The notes beneath the pieces are model-generated. The model saw only the letters and a list, made by a program, of their open reading frames with translations, had not been told where the DNA came from and made no database searches. Positions 7,606 through 16,400 of a stretch of 27,500 bases of DNA are shown here, one piece after another. Positions within the stretch are counted from its first letter, which is position 1; every line of letters starts with the position of its first letter. Position numbers and translations under genes: made by a program. The stretch is from Symbiodinium natans (lineage: Eukaryota; Sar; Dinophyceae; Suessiales; Symbiodiniaceae), in NCBI GenBank assembly GCA_905221605.1, contig CAJNDS010002072.1:611197-638696 (forward strand), read 5' to 3'.

Positions 7606-9457
7606 CTCAAGGTAGCCCAGCAACCACATTCTAACAAGGGCACCCTTTTTGGGTTAGGGTTTAGGGTTTAGGGTTTAGGGTTTAGGGCTTAGGGCTTAGG
7701 GTTTAGGGTTTAGGGTTTAGGGTTTAGGGTTTAGGGTTTAGGGTTTAGGGTTTAGGGTTTAGGGCTTCAGCTTCAGGTACCGTACTTTAGAAGGGAATCC
7801 ACAACCCAAAAAAGGGGTAAAGGGGGTATATATACCACTGGGCGACCAAGTCTCAAAGTCCCTGGCGAGGTCGAGGAAGGCCCGTGACTTGTCGGACGGC
7901 AGGACGTACTGCGACGCATCCAGGAACTTCTCCGACACCTCCCAGCAAGGGCTATATTAGGCCTTTAAGAATCCCCCTAGCCAACCCTCTATAAAGGGCC
8001 TTTTTCAGGGGTGTAGGGTATAATCGCCCATGCACCTCATCCCACGTCAGCGGGTTTTTCGGTCCTCCGCGATAGTGGAGATCGGACTCCTCGAAGTAGG
8101 TCTGACCGTCCTTGGTGGTGAGATAGATCTTTGAAACGATCCTGCCCTTGCCCAGCGCATCAATCTCTGGATCAATGGCGACCTCTACCTTGGTCTGCAT
8201 CTCCTGGCATTCCGGCGATTGCACGAACGCGTCCGTGAACTCCGAAAGCCCGGCCTTCCGGCGCAGGACAATGCTCGCCATTTGGAAGGCCACGCAGAAC
8301 TTGGCCTCTAGCTCGCTGTTCGCATGCAGAATCCGCAGCGGGCCCGGCTTGATAACGTTAGAGCCGGTCAGGACCTTGATCTTCTCCACTTGGTCCGGCT
8401 GGATGTTGTGCTTTTCCACCAGCTTCTTCATGGTATCCATGCCCGGATGGCCCACGACGCCGCTCGGATAGGGCTTGATGGAGGTGCCCGGATAGACAAT
8501 GGCGTAGGGGTTGCCCATGCGCCCGATGATCTTTTCTGGGTCATAGCTTCCGCCGAAAGCCTCGAAGAAGCCCCGGCCCGCTTCCAAGGCATTGGCTGGA
8601 CCGGTCATGCCACGGGCAGCAAATCGCGCCGCTGTGACACCGTTTTCCGCCGCGCGCGACATATTCAGCGGTTTCGACATAGTGCCGTGGTTGGCGCCAA
8701 CCCCTGCCGACATGGTCGATGCAATCGCCATGGCGTTGGCGGTTTGCTTCGCATCCAAGCCCATCAACTTTGCCGAGGCCATGGCAGCGCCAAAGATGCC
8801 GATGGTGCCGCTGCTGTGAAAGCCTCGCCCACCGGTGAAGTGCTCTGCACTGATGGACTCCGCGATCTTCACTTGGACCTCGAACCCCAGTATGAAGGCG
8901 GTCAGAAAGTCCTGGGCCGACGAACCCAGGTGCTCACCCAGCGCATAGCAAGCGCAGAGCGGTTGCATGGTCGGATGGATCAGCACCGACCGGTCTTTCT
9001 CCTCCGACAGTGCGGTATCGTCCCAATCCAGCGCGTGGCCGGACATGCCATTGATCTGGGCGGCTATGTGAACCGGGACTTTCATGGACCCTTTGCCGAG
9101 GGTGCGGGCGTGCTCCGCGCCGCCATTATCCACCGCCAGTTCGCGCAGGATCGTCGACGCCGGTTCGACCGATCCCGCCATCATCACTGCCGTCCCATCG
9201 ACTATACACCGCTTGGCGATCTCAATGGTTTCCGCCGGCAAGTCGGCATATTCGGTGCTCACCACGAAATTCACCAGCTCGCTCGTAACGCCGCCTTTCG
9301 CAGCTTCCATAGCCACTTTTCTTATGCCCCTATTGTCAGGGACAGGTTGGGTGACGAACGGCTGCAGCAGAACGGTCGGACAGCGCAGCTGCTGAGAGGA
9401 ATGCCGAAGAAGCGAACAAAGGCCGCCCCGCCGAGAATGGCTTTGCAACGCATGCAT
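7558..9457 (-). CDS. MmgE/PrpD family protein (2-methylcitrate dehydratase / cis-aconitate decarboxylase superfamily), three exons, probably mitochondrial
   Basis: Model: exons 9457-8036, 7938-7855 and 7605-7558, giving 517 aa. The family comprises dehydratases or decarboxylases of methylcitrate- and aconitate-like acids; the exact substrate is not predictable. Seen: GHALDWDDT (His141, Asp144), RGFHSSGT (His214), MSKPL (Lys262) and KPYPSGVVGHPG (His337), which match the conserved family positions. The family's usual His after KPL is Asn here. The uninterrupted frame can be read upstream to a TTG at 9475, but the first ATG is at 9457. Residues 1-49 are rich in Arg, Ser and Leu, lack acidic residues until about residue 41 and precede the bacterial-type start, so I infer a mitochondrial leader. 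Exon 1 alone ends in 27 residues unlike the family. Joining DE to VSEKFLDASQYVLP and then DF to ETLGSLSELMDKVTA-stop restores a normal C-terminus. GC is much higher than in flanking DNA, which suggests transfer from bacteria. Confidence 0.9.
7606..7854 (-). other. Intron 2 of the MmgE/PrpD gene: telomere-bearing introner candidate (249 nt, GA-AG)
   Basis: The proposed intron begins GAGACTTGG and ends CCTTGAG; GAGAC recurs at both junctions. The donor is GA, reported in dinoflagellates, although the repeat lets the boundary slide by a few bases. Its ends form an inverted repeat: CTTGGTCGCCCAGTGGT near the 5' end and, reading the reverse complement of the 3' end, CAAGGTAGCCCAGCAAC. Both are followed inward by CCCTTTTTTGGGTT or CCCTTTTTGGGTT. 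A roughly 110 bp telomeric tract fills the middle. The same termini recur outside this gene at 16388-16489. Confidence 0.65.
7649..7765. repeat. Telomeric tract inside MmgE/PrpD intron 2
   Basis: About sixteen TTTAGGG units (CCCTAAA in the sense of the gene), bounded on both sides by the inverted termini of the intron. Confidence 0.92.
7855..7938 (-). CDS. Exon 2 of the MmgE/PrpD gene
   Basis: Exon 2 has 28 codons reading VSEKFLDASQYVLPSD then KSRAFLDLARDF. This matches the family pattern E-K-F-x-D-x(3)-x-V-L-P near the C-terminus. It is read in the same frame as exon 1 after removal of a 97 nt intron. Codon use is GC-rich like exon 1. It was found by translating the minus strand just beyond the apparent stop. 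Confidence 0.8.
7939..8035 (-). other. Intron 1 of the MmgE/PrpD gene (97 nt, GT-AG)
   Basis: The intron runs from GTGCAT to GGGAG on the minus strand, phase 0. The hexamer GAGGTG stands at both junctions (8038-8033 and 7941-7936), so the splice sites lie inside a direct repeat, as when an inserted element duplicates its target. Its ends carry GGGCGATTATA and TATAGCCC, an imperfect inverted repeat. Removing it restores DEVSEKF, a normal family sequence. Confidence 0.75.
8036..9457 (-). CDS. Exon 1 of the MmgE/PrpD gene
   Basis: This exon has 474 codons and no intron, which contrasts with the 40-85 nt exons of the neighbouring kinase gene. It carries both the all-helical MmgE/PrpD N-terminal domain and most of the C-terminal domain. 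It ends ...TGGGATGAG before the donor GTGCAT. Reading past the donor gives a basic tail (starting HGRLYPTPLKK) that does not resemble the family. The long uninterrupted exon fits a recent bacterial origin or a retrocopy. Confidence 0.85.
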
Positions 9458-9740
9458 TCCGATCCTCAACCTCAAGCCCTATATCCCAAACCCCTAGCAT
9501 CAAATTAGACCCCGAACCCTAAACTCAAGCCCTGAATCCCAACCCCTGAGCCCCAAACCCGCAGCCCCTAAACCCTGTAAGCCCCGACTGGACCCTCAAC
9601 CCGAAACCCGAAACCCTAAGCCCGAACCTATAAGACCCTAACTTCGCAAAGTGAGTCCATGCTCTACACTATTGAACCGCGGAGCCGCGCAAGTCTATCA
9701 TGGCAGTGCAGACCGTGCAGCTGGAGCAGCGAACATACCC
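9458..9740. other. Upstream region of the MmgE/PrpD gene, no clear gene
   Basis: This stretch holds degenerate CCCTAAA-like sequence to about 9650. It is followed by a short plus-strand open stretch starting ATG at 9697 (MAVQTVQLEQRTY) that runs into an inverted-repeat element at 9738. A promoter or spliced-leader acceptor would be expected here for the minus-strand gene, but no motif is distinctive enough to call. Confidence 0.4.
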
Positions 9741-9849
9741 AGATCTTCCAAAACCCCTTAACTAAGGAATATACCCTAATCTATACTAAGGATTCTTATT
9801 ATGAATTAGAGTATATATACCTTAATTAAGGGGTGTTGGAAGATCTGTG
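9738..9849. mobile_element. MITE-like element family 1, copy 2 (112 bp)
   Basis: Same length and same terminal repeats as the copy at 6230, with few differences (one in the outermost bases). No clear target duplication. It lies just upstream of the MmgE/PrpD gene. Confidence 0.85.
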
Positions 9850-10374
9850 TAGGGAATGTTTTTTTATTTTCATTTTTTAAATACCTGTAGCCCACCACCT
9901 GCCGCCGTCCCTAACCCCCTAAACTATAAACCCGGCACCTAAACCACATCGCAAATAAGTTACCCTCAACTAGCCTTTTTGGGTTTAGCGATGTAAATTT
10001 TGAACCCTAAACTCCAAAACCCTAGACCCCTAAGCCAGATACCGTACTTATAAAGCCAAAGCCCTGCAAACCTAGAAAACCCATGAGGCCTGAGCCACTG
10101 AAAGGTCCAAAGCTACAAGGAACAAACGAACTCTAGTTATAGGTGGAGTTTGTTTGGTGGACAATTGGGCTATAAGTATGAGAACTTCGGTTCGTTTAGG
10201 AATCCTACACCCCCAGGCCCCAAACCCTATAAACCATAACCCCTAAACCCTAGCAACGGAGTTTAGGGTTTGGGGTTTCAGGGTTTAGGGTTTTCGGTTC
10301 CCGGGTTTAGGGCTTAGGTTTGAGGGATCTAGGGTTGGGGTCTTAGTGGTCCCACTGCTCACGACGAAGACCAC

Positions 10375-10420
10375 CTTGCAACATTCTTTGCGTGATCATG
10401 CAAACAGCGCCCCATCACCG
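10375..10420 (-). CDS. Possible kinase exon: late C-lobe (subdomain XI)
   Basis: After GGAG the frame reads VMGRCLHDHAKNVA and ends at a GTGGTC donor. RCLHxxxK resembles the CLxxxPxxRP block of kinases, but the Pro and final Arg are missing. Acceptance rests on order and position. Confidence 0.35.
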
Positions 10421-13400
10421 CTCCATGTTCCCCGTCGCCTAATCTGCAAACCCTAAACCCTAAACCCTAAACCCTAAACCCTAAAATCTGCAAACCCTAA
10501 ACCCTAAACGGGTCGTCAAGCCTGCTCTGCAGAAATGCCGAAGCATTCTGGTAAACCCCGAAACCCTGAAACCTCAACCTTCAACCCTGAAACTAGACCC
10601 AAGAGTAATTAACTGTTCAGGGTTTTTTTGGTTTAGGGTTTGAACCCTAAACCTCAAACCGTAGCACTCGTGAGGCTCGTGCACTCCGGCGCAAGGTATG
10701 CGACAGAGCCACCCAAGTAGACCGCCTGTCAAAAGAACTGGGGATGTTTAAGGTTGGGATGTACTCTCTTATACGAACAGTCCTTAGTCAGCACTATAAC
10801 ACGGGGGTACTATCATTCCTATTAAAAAACTGTTCGTAAAAGGGGAAACATCCCAAGTTTAAGGCTTCCGAGTCTGGGTTTAGGGAGTTTAGGGTTCAGG
10901 GCTGGGAGCTTGGGCTAGGGCTTAAAAGCCTCGAAGCTGAGAGCTCTGGGACGTAAGCCTTCACTGAACCCTAAAGTCCCGGTGAAAGGGCGCCTGAACC
11001 GGGTACGATGGCGGTCCAGGTCGGGCACCTTAATCCCCAAAACCAGAACTCCCTAACTCCCTAAACCCTGAAACCCTAACTCTCTAACTCCCTCACTCCC
11101 TAAACCCTGAAACCCTAGCTCCCTAACTCCCTAACTCCCTAAACCCTGAAACCCTAACTCCCTGACTCCCAGCTCCCTACACCCTGAAACCCTATCTCCT
11201 TAAACCCCAGACCACAAAGCCCAACAAAACCCTAAACCCTAAACCCCCAGACCGAAAACACCAAAACACCCTAAGCCCGGAAAAACAAACCTTAAACCCT
11301 AAACCCTAAACCCCTACCCCGTTTCTCGACGCAGAGGGTGTGAGGTCACCGATCGTGGTCCCCTCGGGAGAGCGAACTGTGCTAAACTATGAGGTTAGAG
11401 TTTAGGGTTTAGGGTTTAGGGTTTAGGGTTGAGGGCTTAGGGTCCTTAAAGAACTCTTCGGTCCCTTAATTAAGGCTTCTCCGCTAAGCGTCGAACTAGG
11501 GTAGTTGAAGGTTCTTCGCCTAGAAGGTCTTGTTGGGTTCAGGGTTCAGGGTTCAGGGTGTAGACTTTTTGGTCTGGAAGGGCTTTAGGGTGCTAAATCC
11601 TAAGCCCCTGAACCCGCCTCTTCGGGCGCTGGCGGATTTGAGCCGCGCCACCTGTGGCTGCACATCTCGCAGGAGGGTTAGGGGTTAGGGTTAAGGGTTT
11701 ATGGTTTTGGGATATGGGTTTAGGGTTTAAGGATGGGTGTAGGGTGTACCCTGGAACACTATTTTCCTACAGTTTAGTTTTAACTACGCCTTAATTCGTA
11801 GGTATAACCCATCAAACTGTAGGTAAAGAGAGTCCCAGGTAGAGTTGGGGGAGATTGTCTGGAGAACCCTTTACAGACCCCGCAAAAACCAAGCGGCCTA
11901 TACTTCAGCACCTTAAAACAAAGACAAGGGACCATCTCAAGAGATCATCATACTTTTGGCTACCCTAATCCTAGGTCCCAGGGTAGCAAAGTAAAAAGAG
12001 ATGCCCTGTTTGTTTCAAGCGCCCGTAACGTTCTAAGTGCAATTTACTGCATGTCGGGAAACTCTAGAAAATTAGGAGACTAAACAGAGAACAAAATTCT
12101 TCGGCTGCATGGAGTATAGAAGACAGGGGGCCTAACCCCAAAAACACTGGAGAATGGACGCGCAGTATGCGCTCTATGCCTCGATGCCGCAAAGGTTTCA
12201 GGCCCATACGGCTTAAGGGTACCCACAAGGAGGGCCCCCCTTGGTTTATGGTTTAGGATTCAGGGTCTAGGGTTTAGGGTTCAGGGTTTCGGGTTTAGGG
12301 TTCAGAATTCAGGGTGTAGTGGGCAGGGCTTAGGGTTTAGGGTTTAGGGTGCAGGTTAGGGTTTAGGGTGTGGGGTGAAGCCATTGCTGTTCTTCAGGGT
12401 TCAGGTGACCTGAAGCCTTGCTTTAGGGTTTGGGGTTTTGAGTTCGCAGGTCACAGGCACCCACGTAAACACTTACCCCGCAGTCAAGTACCTTGTGGGC
12501 CCATGCAAGCCTTTGCCGTAACGAACAGCCCAGTCTGGGGCAGCCAAACCCTAAACCCTAAAACCTAAACCCTAAACCCTAAACCCTAAACCCCAAACCC
12601 TAAACCCTAAACCCTAAACCCTGTCCTGGCCAAGGATAAACCCTAAGCCTTAAACCCTAGTTCGGCATTCCCAGACCCTAGGGTCAGGGTTTTTGTCAGG
12701 AGGGTCCCCCGCCCCCACCCCCCCCCCCCTCTCTCCCCCAGTTATAAAACCCTAAATTGGGTCTTAAGGCTCCTAACTTAGGTTGCAAATCCCTTAACTG
12801 CCCTAAACCCTGCCCTCCTAGGTTGTACGGCCCTTGGGCCTCCGGGACGCCCCAAAGTCGGCGAGCTTCGCGGCCTTGCTTTCGGAGGCCAGGGTTTAGG
12901 GTTTAGGGTTTAGGGTTTAGGGGTTTAGGGTTTAGGGTTTAGGGCTTAGGGCTTAGGGCTTAGGGTTTAGGGCTTAGGGTTTAGGGTTAGGGCTTAGGGT
13001 TCAGGGTTTAGGGCTTAGGGTTTAGGGTCCTCCTAGCCGCTCCTAGCCATTGGGATCTCCGTTAGTCTAATCTCCGGAGTTTTCGGCATCAAAATGGGTA
13101 GCACCAAAAAGAGTACCCAAGAGGCACCAAGAAGGTCTCATGATTTAGATCAACCTTTAACTAGAACCCGCCCTCCCCTCAATCCGAAATCCCTCAACCC
13201 TAGCATTCAAAACCCTCAGAGCCCTACACCCTAAGACCCTATAACCAGACCACCCCCGCCTCCCCCCCCCCCCCCCTCGGCAATTGCACTATATTTTTTA
13301 GCGAGAAGGGAACCAAGGTACTCAATTTTTAGGGCAAGTAGAATCTAGAAAAAGGTGACAACAGGAGCTACACTTGGGGTCCGGAGCAGGCCCAGCCGGT

Positions 13401-16400
13401 AGTGGTCCATTATACCCAAGCCCTAAACCCTAAACCCCACACCCCAAACCCTAAACCCAAAACCCAAAACCGAAAACCCTAAACCCTAAACCCTAAACCC
13501 TAAACCCTAAACCCTAAACCCTAAACCCAAGCCCTGAAGCTCAAAGAGCACTTCACCCGCTAAGGCATCCGACCATGGAATCCTCGCCATGGCCCTGGCT
13601 GAAAGGCTTTTCGGGTGCTTTGGGAGCTTGGGAGTCTGGTTAGGGTTTAGGGTTTAGGGTTTAGGGTTTAGGGTTTAGGGTTTAGGGTTTAGGGTATAGG
13701 GTTTAGGGTTTAGGGTTTAGGGTTTAGGGTTTCGGGAGTCGGTCTTCGTTGCGTGTGTCCGCAGCGCGGTTCGTAGCTTTGGGTGCCTGAACCACAGGAT
13801 GAAGTGGGCTTTCGCTGTGCGGCTCGTGTTTCTGGAACAGACTTGCCATGCTCGGCGTCGCATATTGCCATGGAGAAGGGTTGAGAGTTTAAACAGTAAC
13901 TAGGAGCAAGCCCTTCAACCCTAAACTCTCAACCCTCAAGTTTAGGAACCCCAAACCCCAAAAACCCAAAACCCTAAACCCTAAACCCTAAACCCTAAAC
14001 CCTAAACCCTAAACCCTAAACCCTCCCACCACACCCTAAGAATTCTCAGACTTACGAGGCGCCTTGAACAGGAGCACGTTGCTGCTCTTCAAGTCCCCGT
14101 GGATGATGCTCGGATGGCATCCGTGCAGGTAAGCAACACCTGGGTTTGGGCTTTCTCTCTAGGGCTTAGAAGTCCCTAAACCCTAAACCCTAAACCCTAA
14201 ACCCTAAACCCTAAACCCTAAACCCTAAACCCTAAACCCTAAACCCTACAGTAAACCCAAAACCTAGACCCTAGGGTTTAGGGGCTTAGGCGGACCCTAG
14301 GAGGGCTTGGGTAACCCCATGTACTTCCTTTCGGAACAGGGTTGCGAGTATAGAGGGGCCCTACCTACCTAATTCCCTACGAGGAAGTTGTAAGGGGGGT
14401 TTAGGGTTTAGGGTTTAGGGCTTAGGGTTTAGGGTTTAAGGCCCTACCTACCTAACTCTCTACGAGGAAGTTGTGAGGAGTTGTAAGGCCGGGAAAGAAA
14501 CAACTCGAGTACCCAAAAAGCCCATAAGCCTAAACACTAAACCCTGAAACCTTGAAACCAGGAAAGCCCTAAAGCACCCCTTAAACACCCCGAAGCCCCT
14601 GAAACCCATAAAAGCCCCACGGCCTCTAAAAACCTAATGCCGCCAAAGACCTTAACAGCACTCAAGCCGTAGAATTCAAGAAGCCCTGACACCCTCCCCC
14701 CCTAAACCCTAAACCCCTAAACTCCTAAACCCCTAAACCCCTAAACCCCTAAACCCTTAAACACCCAAACCCCTAAACCCCTAAACCCCTAAACCCCTGA
14801 ACCCCTAAACCCCTAAACCCCTAAACCCCTAAACCCCTAAACCCCTAAACCCCTAAACCCCTAAACCCCTAAACCCCTAAACCCCTAAACCCCTAAAAAC
14901 CCCTAAACCCCTAAACCCCTAAACCCCTAAACCCCTAAACCCCTAAACCCCTAACCCCCTAAACCCCTAAACCCCTAAACCCCTAACCCCTAAACCCCTA
15001 AACCCCTAAACCCCTAAACCCCTAAACCCTAAACCCCTAAAAACCCCTAAACCCTAACCTAACTCTCTTACCCCCCCCCCCCAAAAAAAAAAATCTTGGC
15101 ACCTTCCAGGATGTCTGAGGCAAGATGTGCCCGCTGGCTGGGTTCCAGCACCTCCAACAGGGCTTCGGGCTTAGGACTTAGAGTTTAGGGTTTAGGGTTT
15201 GCGGCTTAGGGTTTAGGCTGTAGGGTTTAGGGTTTAGGTTTAGGGTTTAGGGTTTAGGGTTAGAGTAACCTAGGAATGAATAGGGGCACCCTTTTTGGTT
15301 TAAAGAGGCTTATCAGGGAACCTCGGCCCTGAAAAGCGCGGGAATAGTGGACGACTCTGTGTCCTACAGCATTAAGTTGTTAAAGCTTGTCTAGGATGGA
15401 CCCTCTGAAAATGTTTCTAAGTATGATCCTCTTAAACCCAGTATCAAGTATCCAAAGGGCGTACCTAGCTATAGAAGGGTTGGGGGTGCTGGAGCTTCGG
15501 GTTTGGGGTTTTGGTGTTTTGGAGTTTTGGGGATTAAGGTTTGGGGTAGCCCAAAACCCAAAACCCTAAACCCTAAACCCTAAACCCCAGAGGTCTAGGC
15601 CTCCTGAGACCTGTTATGTGCGGTGCTGAACCTGAGGATGCTGTCAAGCAAGACTCAAAAGAGCCGGCATGTGGAAGAAAAAACGGTTTAGGGTTTTAGG
15701 TTTTAGGGTTTAGGGTTTGCGGCCGGGGGTGTGCATGGTGTCTAGGAGTTTTTTGGGTTTAGGGCCAGAGGGGTTTAGGGTCTAGGATACGTGGGCAAGA
15801 TTACCGGCATTTCCAGTTGTACCAGAAGTCTTGCAGGAATCCGGAAAATAAAGCTGAACCCTAAGTCCAACAACACCGTGTGAGCCTGACCTTCAACCCT
15901 CACGAGGGACCCTAAACCCTAAGCCCTACACCCTAAACCCTAAACCCTACACCCTAAACCCTAAACCCCAAACCCTAAACCCTAAACCGATATCATAGGC
16001 CTCGTCGCGGCTGCCGCGCGGGCCGTGTAGGAATTGCGAGAGCGAGCCTATGGCTTACACCAGGGCTAAGGGCTTTGGGGTGTTGTTTGTGGGGTACGGC
16101 AAGCCTCTTCTCTTTTCACTCATAGGTATGAAGGGTATGAACGAAATCTGCAAACGAGGACTTTCTTCTGACTAGGCGTCCAGCTCGCAAAGGCTCACGG
16201 GCAGAAAGCATCTGTTGTAAGGGTGGGCACCGGCCAACGTGCCGTCCAGAGCTCTCTAACCACATAATTACCATTAAAACTTAAAAACCCTCAACCCTAA
16301 GCCCTAAACCCTCAGCCCTAAACCCTAAACCTTAAACCCTAAACCTCAGATATAAGTTGTATAACAAGGGCCCAAGCAGGGACCATCTTGGTAGCCCAGT

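Noticed and set aside
7117-7765. CRISPR array from regularly repeated units
   Set aside because: The repeats are tandem 7-mers without spacers of constant length, in a eukaryotic context.
8324-9508. 394-codon plus-strand ORF opposite the MmgE/PrpD gene
   Set aside because: Antisense shadow of a GC-rich coding sequence; the translation is Arg/His-rich with no family features, while the minus strand has clear conserved motifs.
13170-13195. DFGLRGG on the minus strand as the kinase DFG exon
   Set aside because: It arises from degenerate telomeric sequence and is soon followed by a stop; KLADFGASRR at 12.85 kb fits far better.
14126-14132. CAG|GTAAGC plus-strand donor
   Set aside because: It lies across a minus-strand kinase exon whose protein reading is unambiguous; the match is chance.
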